A DNA stretch of 64,000 bases from the NCBI RefSeq assembly GCF_015291745.1, contig NZ_CP030059.1, forward strand, positions 1,515,501-1,579,500, given 5' to 3'. The DNA is from Bradyrhizobium sp. CCBAU 53351 (lineage in GTDB: Bacteria; Pseudomonadota; Alphaproteobacteria; Rhizobiales; Xanthobacteraceae). The position numbers and the translations under genes are program-made. Shown piece by piece: positions 43,263 through 52,334 of the stretch (positions within the stretch are counted from its first letter, which is position 1; every line of letters starts with the position of its first letter). Under the pieces are notes generated by a model. The model was not told the DNA's origin. It saw only the letters and a list, made by a program, of their open reading frames with translations, and ran no database searches.

Positions 43263-44291
43263 ATGTCGCGCATTGTCATCGCTTCGCTCTCGGCGCTGCT
43301 GATCGCAGGTCACGCCCACGCCGCCGAGCCGATTACCCTGCGCGACATGGGTTCGTTCCATGTCGGCGGGCGGCTTGTCGAAATCTCCGGCAAGCCCGTG
43401 AGGGAGGTCGTGTTCACGCCCGGCGGCGTGCCGGCCAAGGTCGATCCAAACGGCACCTACCAGGTCGAGCAGATTTACGTGCAATATTTCCTGCCGGCCA
43501 ACGAGAAGGGCGCCTATCCGCTGCTGATGTGGCACGGCGGCGGACTGACCGGCGTCACCTACGAGACCACGCCGGACGGGCGCGAGGGTTGGCTGAACTA
43601 CTTCTTGCGCAAGGGCTGGGCGGTCTACAATTCCGACGCGGTGGAGCGGGGACGCGCGGGCTGGGCGCAATACCCTGACATCTTCAAGGGCGAGCCGGTC
43701 TTCCTCACCACGGCCAATCCATTCGAGCGCTTCCGCATCGGCGAGGGTCCGGGCTCCTACGATCCCGATCCCGCCAAGCGAAAGCTGTTGCCGGGCAACC
43801 AGTTTCCGGTCGAGGGCTATGAGAACTTCGTCAAGCAGAACGTGCCGCGCTGGACCACGACGGATGACGCGACCGTCGCCGCCTATATCGCCGAGCTCGA
43901 TCGTGTCGGCCCCTCGGTGATCCTGTTCCACAGCCAGGCCGGCAGCTTCGGCTTCAAGGTGGCGCAGGCCCGGCCCGACAAGGTCAAGGCGCTGATCGCG
44001 ATCGAGCCGGCCGGCATCGGCGATCCCGCCAAGGCGGATGTGCTGAAGTCCATTCCGACCCTCATCATCTACGGCGACTATATCGAGCGCGATTCGCGCT
44101 GGCCTAAGATCCGCGGCAACGGTATCGCCTTTGCCGATGCCATCAAGGCGGCCGGCGGCAGCATCGACGTCGTCGACCTCCCGCAGGCCGGCATCAAGGG
44201 CAATTCGCACATGGTGATGATGGACAAGAACAACCTCGAGGTCGCCGCCCTGATCCAGAAATGGCTCGAGGGCAAAGGCCTGACGAAGTAG
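43263..44291 (+). CDS. Secreted alpha/beta hydrolase (esterase-like) in the tcu operon
   Basis: A 342-residue protein from ATG 43263 behind GGGAGGAA. Signal peptide MSRIVIASLSALLIAGHAHA. Alpha/beta-hydrolase landmarks: MWHGGG (oxyanion region), nucleophile elbow LFHSQAGSFG with Ser between His and Gln (the first Gly of GxSxG is replaced by Phe), IPTLIIYGDYIERDSRW and HMVMMD near the end for the acid/His. Periplasmic esterase or lactonase activity is likely. Its place between tcuA and tcuB suggests it releases the acid substrate from an ester; inferred. Confidence 0.82.
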   Translation: MSRIVIASLSALLIAGHAHAAEPITLRDMGSFHVGGRLVEISGKPVREVVFTPGGVPAKVDPNGTYQVEQIYVQYFLPANEKGAYPLLMWHGGGLTGVTYETTPDGREGWLNYFLRKGWAVYNSDAVERGRAGWAQYPDIFKGEPVFLTTANPFERFRIGEGPGSYDPDPAKRKLLPGNQFPVEGYENFVKQNVPRWTTTDDATVAAYIAELDRVGPSVILFHSQAGSFGFKVAQARPDKVKALIAIEPAGIGDPAKADVLKSIPTLIIYGDYIERDSRWPKIRGNGIAFADAIKAAGGSIDVVDLPQAGIKGNSHMVMMDKNNLEVAALIQKWLEGKGLTK

Positions 44292-44295
44292 CGCC

Positions 44296-45396
44296 ATGCA
44301 CGGAACCAGAATTCTGGACGAAACCGACCGCCTGATGACGGTCTGCAATTCCTGCCGCTATTGCGAGGGACTTTGCGCTGTGTTTCCCGCCATGGAGATG
44401 CGCCGCGCCTTCTCCGACGGCGACCTCAATTATCTCGCCAATCTCTGCCATGGCTGCGGCGCCTGCTATGTCGACTGCCAGTTCTCCCCGCCGCACGAAT
44501 TCAATGTCAACGTGCCGATGACGCTCGCGGTCGCGCGCGCCGAATCCTATGCGGCCTATGCCTGGCCGGGCGCGCTGTCCGGCGCTTTCGCCCGCAACGG
44601 GCTCGTTATCAGCATCATCGCTGCGCTCAGCATGGCGGCCTTCATCCTCGGCTTCGCTGCCCTGAATGATCGCAACGTGCTGTTCGGTGTGCACACCGGT
44701 CCCGGTGCGTTCTACAGACTGATGCCGCACAACGCGATGGCCGCATTGTTCAGCGCTGCCTTCCTCTATGCTGTTCTTGCCCTGGGCATGAGCGTGCGCG
44801 CCTTCTGGCGCGATATCGGTCCGCCTATCGGCGGCCGCGCCGACGGCGGCTCGATCTTCCAGGCGATCCGCGACGCCGGTGAGCTGCGCTATCTCCATGG
44901 CGGCGGCGTCGGCTGCTACAACGAGGACGACAAGCCGACCGACCGGCGCAAGCTCTATCACCACCTGACGTTCTACGGCTTCATCCTGTGCTTTGCCGCG
45001 ACGTCGGCGGCGACGCTTTATCACTATCTGCTCGGCCGCGAGGCGCCGTATCCGTGGTGGGACCTGCCGGTGGTGCTGGGCACGCTCGGCGGCATCGGAT
45101 TGATCGTTGGCCCGATCGGTCTGTTCACGGCCAAGATGCAGCGCGATCCAGCGTTGCTCGACGAGTTCAGTTACGGCATGGATGTCGGCTTCATCGCCAT
45201 GCTGTTCCTGACCGGGCTCACCGGCATGCTGCTCCTCGTCCTGCGCGAGACCGCCGCCATGGGCCCGCTGCTCGCCCTGCATCTCGGCGCGGTGTTCGCG
45301 CTGTTCGTCACCATGCCCTACGGCAAATTCGTGCACGGCATCTATCGCTTCGCTGCGCTGGTGCGCTATGCGCAGGAGCGACGGACGGCGGCGTGA
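44296..45396 (+). CDS. tcuB: TcuB, tricarballylate utilisation electron-transfer protein
   Basis: A 366-residue protein starting four bases after the hydrolase stop. Two [4Fe-4S] motifs CNSCRYCEGLCAVFP and CHGCGACYVDCQFSPP lie in the first 75 residues, followed by about six membrane helices with His residues (FYGFILCFAATSAATLYHYL) that may hold heme. TcuB reoxidises the TcuA flavin and delivers electrons to quinone. No tcuC transporter is in the window. Confidence 0.94.
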   Translation: MHGTRILDETDRLMTVCNSCRYCEGLCAVFPAMEMRRAFSDGDLNYLANLCHGCGACYVDCQFSPPHEFNVNVPMTLAVARAESYAAYAWPGALSGAFARNGLVISIIAALSMAAFILGFAALNDRNVLFGVHTGPGAFYRLMPHNAMAALFSAAFLYAVLALGMSVRAFWRDIGPPIGGRADGGSIFQAIRDAGELRYLHGGGVGCYNEDDKPTDRRKLYHHLTFYGFILCFAATSAATLYHYLLGREAPYPWWDLPVVLGTLGGIGLIVGPIGLFTAKMQRDPALLDEFSYGMDVGFIAMLFLTGLTGMLLLVLRETAAMGPLLALHLGAVFALFVTMPYGKFVHGIYRFAALVRYAQERRTAA

Positions 45397-45399
45397 CGG

Positions 45400-46068
45400 T
45401 TAGCGGGCCCGGAAGCGGCCGTCGCGCAGGAAGGCGATGGTCTGTTCGATCGCGCCGGCGTCACGTGGAAGCCGGGTATGCGATGCCCTGATGACGATAT
45501 GATCGGCCATGCCGGCCAGCATTGAGCTCTGGACCGACACCCGCCCGTCATTCGGCCTCGGCAGAATCAACAGTCCGGCGACGGGATCGATGAAACGGCT
45601 CCCCGCAATCACGCCGACGGGATAGTCCACGGCTGGCAGGGCGTCCGGCCGGGTCGCTGTCGTGAGCTCGAGCCCGGCGGGCCCATAGAATGCGCGGTAG
45701 AGCCGGGATCCGCTGAGGACATCGGCGACCTCGCTGCCGCCGTTCGGCGTACCCAGCATCACGACGCCGGCAAGCTGGGCCGGCCGGTGTCTTGCGATAT
45801 AGGCGCGCGCCACGAGGCCGCCCATCGAATGCGCGACGAAGTGCAGCGGTGCGTCGCGCTCGGCGAAGCGGGCGATCGCCGGGTGGATGTCGTCAGCAAG
45901 CGCCGCGATCGGCTTCTTGCGGCTGGAATAGTCGATATTCAGCGTTGCGAAGCCGGTTGCACGGAGCGCCCGTTCCAGCCTCTTCAGGGATGCCGAGGTC
46001 CGCGCGATGCCGTGAAGCAGAACCACTCCCGGGCATCGCGCATCGCCTGATCGCGGCGCCTCGTGCAT
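45400..46068 (-). CDS. Alpha/beta hydrolase, lipase-like
   Basis: A 222-residue protein from ATG 46068, preceded by AGGAG. GVVLLHGIARTSASLKRLE, the elbow FVAHSMGGLVARAYI (HSMGG) and the conserved-looking LGTPNGGSEVAD match PGAP1/lipase-type hydrolases. The ATG follows the stop of the upstream fused acyltransferase by five bases, so the two are one operon; a role in phospholipid or lysophospholipid turnover is plausible. There is no signal peptide. It converges with tcuB. Confidence 0.85.
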   Translation of the reverse strand: MHEAPRSGDARCPGVVLLHGIARTSASLKRLERALRATGFATLNIDYSSRKKPIAALADDIHPAIARFAERDAPLHFVAHSMGGLVARAYIARHRPAQLAGVVMLGTPNGGSEVADVLSGSRLYRAFYGPAGLELTTATRPDALPAVDYPVGVIAGSRFIDPVAGLLILPRPNDGRVSVQSSMLAGMADHIVIRASHTRLPRDAGAIEQTIAFLRDGRFRAR

Positions 46069-46073
46069 CTCTC

Positions 46074-49000
46074 CTACGCCACCTCCCGCTCCGGCGCGGA
46101 GGCTTGCTCGCGTGCCATCGTCGTTGCGGTGACATAGTCGGTCTTGCCCGTGCCGAGCAGCGGCACCTTGTCGACCACCATGATCGCCGCGGGCACGGTC
46201 AGCTCGGACGCGCCGATCGCCTTGGCCTGGCCCTGCATCGCGCTGCGCTCGGCACCCTTCTCCGTCGTCAGCAGCACGATGCGCTCGCCCTTGCGCTGGT
46301 CGGGGATCGACACGGCGACCGATCCGGCCTGCGGCCACAGCGTGGCCGCGATGGCTTCGACCGCGGACAGCGAGACCATCTCGCCTGCGATCTTGGCAAA
46401 GCGCTTGGCGCGGCCCTTGATGGTGATAAAGCCGGCGGCGTCGATCGCCACGATGTCGCCGGTGTCGTGCCAGCCCTCGGGAAGCTTTTCGAGCACGCCG
46501 GGATTCTCGGCCCTGAGGTAACCAAGCATAACGTTCGGCCCGCGCACCGAGAGGCGGCCGCCTTCCTCGATGCCGGGGACCGGATCGAGGCGGCTTTCCA
46601 TCAGCGGCGAGAGGCGACCGACGGTACCGGGGCGATTGGCCAACGGCGTGTTCATCGCCAGCACCGGCGCCGTCTCGGTGACGCCATAGCCTTCGAGGAT
46701 GCGGATGCCGTAGCGCTCCATGAACACTTGCCGGGTGCGATCCTTGACCGCTTCGGCGCCGGCGATCACGAGGCGCAGCGTGCGGAAGTCGTAGGCATGC
46801 GCCGAGCGGGCATAGCCGGTAAGGAACGTATCGGTGCCGAACAGGATGGTGGCGCCGGTCTGGTAAATCAGCTCGGGCACGATCCGGTAGTGCAGCGGCG
46901 AAGGGTACATGTAGATCGGAATGCCCGCGAGCATCGGCATCATCATTCCGCCCGTGAGGCCGAACGAGTGGAACACGGGCAGCACGTTGAACACCTTGTC
47001 ATTGGCGTTGGCATCGACCCGCGCCAGCGCCTGCGCCGCGTTGGCGAGGATGTTGCGGTGGGACAGCACCACGCCCTTGGGCGTGCCTTCCGAACCCGAC
47101 GTGAACAGCACGACGGCGGGATCGTTGGCCTGGCGGACGACGCGGGGCGTCGTGCCGGCGAGCAGGCCCTTGATCTTGTCGGCCAGGCCGATCGAGGCGC
47201 GGACGTCTTCGAGATAGACCACCCGCGCTTCCGCGGAGATCGCGGCCATCAGCTTGTCGAGCTTGCCCTTCTCGATAAACGCCTTCGAGGTCAGCACGGT
47301 CTTGACCTGCGCGGCCTTCATGGCGGCGAGCACGTTGACCGGGCCGGCGGAGAAGTTGAGCATCGCCGGCACCCGGCCGATGTTCTGCAGCGCCATGAAG
47401 ACGACGGCGACGCCGGCGGAATTCGGCAGCAGCACGCCGACATTCTCGCCGACGGCAGTCCCGTTGTCCAGCTTGCGGCCGAGGACCTGCGCGCCGAGGA
47501 TCAGCTTGCGATAGGTCAGCTTGGTGCCGAGCGCATCCTCGATGATGACCTTGCCGGTGTCGCGGTCGCGATAGGCGTGACCGAGCGCCTCGAACAGCGA
47601 GTGGTCGAGCATGGCGTTCTTCACCATGGCATCGATCATCACGTCCTGGAGCGCGGCACCGGCGGCATTGCGGCGCGCCTTGCCCTTCAGCGCGGCATCG
47701 ACCGGAAGCTTGACCGGCGGCAGGATCGTCACCGTCACCCGCGGAAACCACGAGCGCTTGATCTGGCTGGAATTGAGGTAGCTGAGATGCGAGCGCTGCG
47801 CGCCTTCGATGCGCACCGGCACGACCACGGCGTCGGCCTTGTCCGCGATCATCGCGGTGCCGTCATAGACCTTCATCAGCGAGCCCGAGACGGTGATGCG
47901 TCCTTCCGGGAAGATCACCACGGGCTCGCCGGCGGCGACGAGCTTGATCAGGTCGCGGGCGGCCAGCGGCTTGGTCGGATCCATGGTGTAGTGCTTGACG
48001 ACGCGCAGGAATGGCTTGGCCCACCAGGCCTTGGCGATGCCGGTATCGACCGCGAAGCTGGCATCGATCGGCAGCACGGCGTGCAGCAGCGGACCATCGA
48101 TCAGGCTGACATGGTTCGGCGCGATCAGCATCCGCGTGCCCGGGGGCGGCAGGTTTTCGAGGCCGCGGACCTCGGTGCGGAACAGCGCGCGGAACAGGAG
48201 GCCGCCGAAATCGCGCACGCCTTCCTTGCCCCATTTGGTCAGCACGAACCACACCGCGCCGAAGCTGGCGACGCCGAGGCCGAAGAAGATCCAGCCGACA
48301 TGAAGGCCGGCCGCCTGCAGCAGCGCGACGAACAGCGAGCCGACCACCATGAACGCAGCCTGCAGCACATTGCCGGCGGCGATGATACGGGCGCGCTCGT
48401 TGGGCGCCGACCAGGCCTGCACGGCGGCGAAGGAGGGGACGACGAACAGGCCGCCGCCGAATGCGAAGGCGACGAAATCGGCCAGCATGCGCAGGCCCGC
48501 GAACGAGGTCGCGAAACCGGACGCGGTGATGTCCTGGCCCTTGGCGGTCACGGCGATCGCGAAGGCGAGGTCGAGGCCGGCAAAGCCCATGATGATCGCG
48601 CCGATCGGCACCAGCGCGAGGTTCGGGCGAACGTGGCTGAGGCTGGCTGCGAACAGCGAGCCGATGGCGATGCCGATCGCGAAGATCGCAAGGCACAGCG
48701 TCACCACGCCCTCGGTGCCGCCGACGACCTCCTTGACCAGCGCCGGCAGCAGCGACAGCACGATGGCGCCGACCAGCCAGAACCAGGAGACGATCACGGT
48801 GCCGTCCCACAGCCGATGGTCGGCGTGCAATGTCCTGAGCAGGCTCACCGTCGAGGTCCAGGGATTGGCATCGACGGGCAGATCGGGCGCGGAGGGCGTG
48901 GTCTGCGGAATGCGGGACGCGAACGCCCAGGACAGCAGGGCCAGCACGACCACGGCCGATGCGACCCAGCCCATATGCGCGGAGCCGGCGACGAACTGGC

Positions 49001-49478
49001 CGCCGGCGACGGTGCCGAGCAGGATGGCCATGAAGGTCGCGCCCTCGACCAGCGCGTTGCCGGTCGCGAGCTCGCCGAGATCGAGCTGGTCCGGCAGCAT
49101 GGCGTATTTCACCGGCCCGAACAGCGCGGCGATGACGCCGAACAGGGCGAGTGCCGCGAACAGGAGCGGCACCGAGTGCATGAAGAAGCCGGCGGCGGCA
49201 AAGCCCGCTGCGAAGATCTCGGCGAATTTGAGCCGCCTTGCGACGACGGATTTGACATATTTGTCGGCGAGCTGGCCGCCGAGCCCGGACAGGATGAAAT
49301 AGGGGAAGATGAAGACGGCGCCGGCCACCGTCACCAGCGCATCGCCGTGGCCGGTCGCGGCACTGTAGAGCAGAATGATGACAAGCGCGTTCTTGAGCAC
49401 ATTGTCATTGAGCGCCGAGAAGAATTGCGCCCAGAACAGCGGCGCAAAGCGGCGTGACGACATCAATTCCCTGATCAT
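46074..49478 (-). CDS. aas: LplT-PlsC-acyl-ACP synthetase fusion (Aas type)
   Basis: A 1134-residue inner-membrane protein combining three modules: residues 1 to about 410, an MFS lysophospholipid transporter like LplT (FAPLFWAQFFSALNDNVLKN); about 430-620, a PlsC acyltransferase with NHVSLID (HX4D) and FPEGRIT; about 650-1130, an AMP-forming acyl-ACP ligase (VLFTSGSEGTPKGVVLSH, GYGVTETAP, WHDTGD). In E. coli LplT and Aas are separate; here they are one chain, as in several proteobacteria. It imports and re-acylates lysophospholipids such as lyso-PE. It is followed by the lipase-like gene. Confidence 0.95.
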   Translation of the reverse strand: MIRELMSSRRFAPLFWAQFFSALNDNVLKNALVIILLYSAATGHGDALVTVAGAVFIFPYFILSGLGGQLADKYVKSVVARRLKFAEIFAAGFAAAGFFMHSVPLLFAALALFGVIAALFGPVKYAMLPDQLDLGELATGNALVEGATFMAILLGTVAGGQFVAGSAHMGWVASAVVVLALLSWAFASRIPQTTPSAPDLPVDANPWTSTVSLLRTLHADHRLWDGTVIVSWFWLVGAIVLSLLPALVKEVVGGTEGVVTLCLAIFAIGIAIGSLFAASLSHVRPNLALVPIGAIIMGFAGLDLAFAIAVTAKGQDITASGFATSFAGLRMLADFVAFAFGGGLFVVPSFAAVQAWSAPNERARIIAAGNVLQAAFMVVGSLFVALLQAAGLHVGWIFFGLGVASFGAVWFVLTKWGKEGVRDFGGLLFRALFRTEVRGLENLPPPGTRMLIAPNHVSLIDGPLLHAVLPIDASFAVDTGIAKAWWAKPFLRVVKHYTMDPTKPLAARDLIKLVAAGEPVVIFPEGRITVSGSLMKVYDGTAMIADKADAVVVPVRIEGAQRSHLSYLNSSQIKRSWFPRVTVTILPPVKLPVDAALKGKARRNAAGAALQDVMIDAMVKNAMLDHSLFEALGHAYRDRDTGKVIIEDALGTKLTYRKLILGAQVLGRKLDNGTAVGENVGVLLPNSAGVAVVFMALQNIGRVPAMLNFSAGPVNVLAAMKAAQVKTVLTSKAFIEKGKLDKLMAAISAEARVVYLEDVRASIGLADKIKGLLAGTTPRVVRQANDPAVVLFTSGSEGTPKGVVLSHRNILANAAQALARVDANANDKVFNVLPVFHSFGLTGGMMMPMLAGIPIYMYPSPLHYRIVPELIYQTGATILFGTDTFLTGYARSAHAYDFRTLRLVIAGAEAVKDRTRQVFMERYGIRILEGYGVTETAPVLAMNTPLANRPGTVGRLSPLMESRLDPVPGIEEGGRLSVRGPNVMLGYLRAENPGVLEKLPEGWHDTGDIVAIDAAGFITIKGRAKRFAKIAGEMVSLSAVEAIAATLWPQAGSVAVSIPDQRKGERIVLLTTEKGAERSAMQGQAKAIGASELTVPAAIMVVDKVPLLGTGKTDYVTATTMAREQASAPEREVA

Positions 49479-49829
49479 GACTAGTCCTGTTTTGGAAAGG
49501 CAGCCTGAGGTTGTTACGTTGCCGGTGAGGCGTCACGACCGGAAGCGCATGGGGTTAAGCAAATTGCACGGCGAGGATGTCGCCGGCCGGCTTTGTCCCC
49601 TCGGTTCCTCCGATCCTGTTGGTCTCCAATTGGTCTCGTTAGGTTCGCAATTATCTGATCGCGGCCGCGTCGGCCGCGCTGGGCCGGATATGGCCCGGGC
49701 CATGATGAAAACCTGAACCGCATCACGGTGGCCAGCGGGATCGACCGCGAATGTCGGGACATGGTGAGTCCTTCCTTGCGACCTGATCCGGGATTCGGGC
49801 TGAACCTAGGGTTCCTGGCTGCACGCGTC
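49479..49829. other. Intergenic region upstream of aas
   Basis: No gene was supported. A short hairpin GCGGCCG-CGT-CGGCCGC lies at 49661-49677 without a T-run. The region must contain the aas promoter and the end of the small TetR-divergent gene transcript. Confidence 0.35.
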
Positions 49830-50096
49830 TCAGGTCAGATGGGAGAGGCGGCGAAACGGCGAGCAGCGGCCAAGAAGGCTGAACTTGCGCCCTTCGAGAC
49901 GCGTACGATCGCGGCTGGCCCGCCACATCCGGAAGGCTGCCCGACGTTCCGCGAGCACGCCGGCGACGTCGCAGGCGTTGGCGATGCGATTGATCGGGCC
50001 CATGGCGAACCGCAGCAGGGCCCGGCCGGAGCCAGTCACGAGGGCGGCAGCGTCATCGACGAAGGTGGTGGCGATATCAACAGCAAGGGTTTGCAT
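49830..50096 (-). CDS. Small hypothetical protein divergent from the TetR gene
   Basis: An 88-residue protein from ATG 50096 with GGAGA 8 bases upstream. It begins MQTLAVDIATTFVDDAAALV and contains a Arg-rich end (RASRDRTRLEGRKFSLLGRC). It shares the operator-bearing gap with the TetR regulator, so it is probably under its control. No family recognised. Confidence 0.6.
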   Translation of the reverse strand: MQTLAVDIATTFVDDAAALVTGSGRALLRFAMGPINRIANACDVAGVLAERRAAFRMWRASRDRTRLEGRKFSLLGRCSPFRRLSHLT

Positions 50097-50118
50097 TTTG
50101 CAGGTCTCCGGGTTAATT

Positions 50119-50161
50119 TGAACAATGTTCACATGAGTAGCTTGAAAATGAACAATGTTCA
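50119..50161. promoter_or_regulatory. Two tandem TetR-type operators TGAACAATGTTCA
   Basis: Perfect 13-base dyads (6-base arms, central A) at 50119-50131 and 50149-50161, with centres 30 bases apart, about three helical turns. They lie between the divergent small gene and tetR; the second overlaps the possible tetR start at 50148. This fits autoregulation by the TetR protein. Confidence 0.8.
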
Positions 50162-50768
50162 AGAAGAATCGCTGCGAGACCGCAAAAAGAATCGGCGGCG
50201 GCTCCAGATACTGGAGATCGCCCGCGGCATCATCGCGACTAAAGGCCTGAGATCATTAAAGGTTCGCGATGTTGCGGAGGCCGCCGGCTGTTCCGTCGGC
50301 AGCGTCTATAACGAGTTCGGCGACTTCGACGGCGTGATCCTGACCGTCAATCGGGAGACCGTTCAGGCGCTCACGGCCCGGCTCCGCGAGGTTCCGGACG
50401 AGGACCCGGTGCGGCAATTGTACGGACTTGCCGGCACCTATCTCGAGTTCTTCGCCGAGCACGCCAATCTGCTGCGCTCATTGTTCGAGCACCGGATGGA
50501 GGACGATCGTCCTTATCCCGACGACATCCTGCAGATGGTGATGGATGCTTTCGCGCTGATGCATCCGCCCCTGGTGCGGCTATTGCCGGATGCGGACGAC
50601 GTGAAGATCGCGCTGCTGTCGCGCACGCTGTTCTCCGCCGTGCACGGCATCATCTCGCTCGGCCTCGAGGAGCGCATGGTGGCCGTGCCGCCGCAAATGC
50701 TTCGTCAGCAGGTCGAGCAGTTCATCGACGTGCATCTCGCGGGTCTCGGGATTCCGTCTGTGCGGTGA
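50133..50768 (+). CDS. TetR-family transcriptional regulator
   Basis: About 211 residues from ATG 50133 (206 from ATG 50148); neither start has a clear ribosome site. N-terminal TetR helix-turn-helix LEIARGIIATKGLRSLKVRDVAEAAGC and SVGSVYNEFGDFDGVIL. The C-terminal ligand domain (YLEFFAEHANLLRSLFEHRM, FSAVHGIISLGLEER) resembles TetR_C_33-type effector domains. Two operator-like palindromes sit at its start. Ligand unknown; the small divergent gene and possibly aas are candidate targets. Confidence 0.88.
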   Translation: MSSLKMNNVQEESLRDRKKNRRRLQILEIARGIIATKGLRSLKVRDVAEAAGCSVGSVYNEFGDFDGVILTVNRETVQALTARLREVPDEDPVRQLYGLAGTYLEFFAEHANLLRSLFEHRMEDDRPYPDDILQMVMDAFALMHPPLVRLLPDADDVKIALLSRTLFSAVHGIISLGLEERMVAVPPQMLRQQVEQFIDVHLAGLGIPSVR

Positions 50769-50781
50769 GGGGCGGCCAGCC

Positions 50782-52113
50782 TCAGGCCCGAGCCGCTTCG
50801 CGCGGCCGGGCTGCAACGAGGACGACGTCCGGTTTTCCGCCGTCGACCTGAACGCGGTTGCGTCCCTTCTCCTTGGCGCGATAACACGAGGCATCCGCGC
50901 GGCGCATTGCGTCCTCGAGCGTGGTGGCGCTGTCGGCGATGCAGGCGACACCGATGCTGGCGGTCACCGCAAAGCAACGATCGTCCCAGGCGAAGGTGAA
51001 CAGCTCCAGCGCTCGCCGCAGCCGTTCGGCGATATCGACCGCGCTCGCGGGCGGGCACTGCGGCAGGATCAGGCCGAATTCGTCGCCGCCCAGGCGCGCC
51101 ACCAAATCGTGCGGACGCCGGTCCTGTTGCAGGAGACACGAGATCTGGCAGAGCAGGCGGTCGCCGGCAAGGTGACCGCAGCTGTCGTTGACGTTCTTGA
51201 ACTGGTCGAGGTCGAGCAGGATCAGGCTGAGCGAATCGGCCGCGGCAACGTCGAGCTCGCTTTGCAGCCGCGCCTCGAAGGCGCGGCGGTTGGACAGGCC
51301 GGTCAGCCAGTCGTGCGACGCCTGCCACGCCAGGCGTTCCTTCTCTTGATGCAATGCGTCTTCGAATGCTTGTCGTTGCAGCACCAACCGTCTTGTGTGC
51401 CAGACCAGGAGCAGGATCAGCGTCGCCGCGGTGACGATGTTGATGCCGGTCAGCGTCAGCTTGATGGCGCGGGAGCCTTCGCCGAGGACGGTCGAGAACC
51501 GGTTGGCATGCACCGTGAACTGGGCGTTGAGCTCGGAGAGGCGTGACGACAGCACTTGCAGGCGGCCCGCGTCCCGAACCGGACCGTTCTTCCACTCGGA
51601 CCGGATGACCTCGCCGAAGACGCTGAGCTCCAGCAGCATGGGATCGGTCGCCGTCCACTCGCGGATCGCTTCCTGCAGGAAGCTGACGCGGTTGAAATAG
51701 CGAAACAGCCAGATCAATCCCGGAACGTCGTCGGGATGATTGCCGCCTTGCAGGAAGCCGATGCGCGCGGCCTCGAGGTCGACCGGATCGCGCTCGAGGG
51801 CCCAGCGTGCGAACTCGTCGCCGATGGGAACGGCGAGCGAGGCCTGATACTGCGTGAACTGGCTGGCGTCGCCGGAATGCAGATAGAGATTGAGGAAATA
51901 GACGGCGTTCTTTTGCGAACGCGACCACAGCGCTTCGCCCGCGACATAGGCGCGGACCGAAGACATCACCTCGAGGCTGAATCCCGCGATCGCCGCCTGG
52001 AGCACGACGACCATCACGAAAGGCGAGACGAGCTTGATGACGTGAAGGAAGCTGCCTCCCTTCCTCGACGTCGCTGTTTTGCGAAACACCCTGCCGTTCC
52101 CCAAATCGCGCAA
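50782..52113 (-). CDS. Membrane diguanylate cyclase
   Basis: About 443 residues. The start is uncertain: a TTG at 52113 or a GTG at 52089, the latter with GGGGAA upstream. Two membrane helices (VSPFVMVVVLQAAIAGF near 30-46 and LTGINIVTAATLILLLVW near 225) enclose a periplasmic sensor region. The C-terminal GGDEF domain has LGGDEFG and, five residues before it, RPHD, the RxxD inhibitory site; so it is an active and product-inhibited cyclase by sequence. No EAL domain. It converges on tetR. Confidence 0.92.
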   Translation of the reverse strand: MRDLGNGRVFRKTATSRKGGSFLHVIKLVSPFVMVVVLQAAIAGFSLEVMSSVRAYVAGEALWSRSQKNAVYFLNLYLHSGDASQFTQYQASLAVPIGDEFARWALERDPVDLEAARIGFLQGGNHPDDVPGLIWLFRYFNRVSFLQEAIREWTATDPMLLELSVFGEVIRSEWKNGPVRDAGRLQVLSSRLSELNAQFTVHANRFSTVLGEGSRAIKLTLTGINIVTAATLILLLVWHTRRLVLQRQAFEDALHQEKERLAWQASHDWLTGLSNRRAFEARLQSELDVAAADSLSLILLDLDQFKNVNDSCGHLAGDRLLCQISCLLQQDRRPHDLVARLGGDEFGLILPQCPPASAVDIAERLRRALELFTFAWDDRCFAVTASIGVACIADSATTLEDAMRRADASCYRAKEKGRNRVQVDGGKPDVVLVAARPREAARA

Positions 52114-52334
52114 AGCCCCCAGCGGAGCGCTACGCCTGCAACGCGAAGTAGAAGCGACGGTTGCTTAACTCGACCTGAAAAGCGCGAAAGTCTGAATCGC
52201 AGGGTGAAGGCGTCGTGAAATGAATGCCTGCAGATCGCTTCAAATGCCGGTAAACCGGAACTGGCGCGGTATCGGAAAACCAATACCTCGCATTCGTCGT
52301 GCCCGGTTTACTCGATCAAGAGCGGGGGCCGCGA

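Noticed and set aside
45792..49457. A 1221-codon open frame on the plus strand opposite aas
   Set aside because: It mirrors the codon pattern of the real gene, is rich in Arg/His/Asp/Gly low-complexity sequence and shows no domain. Long antisense frames are expected at this GC content.
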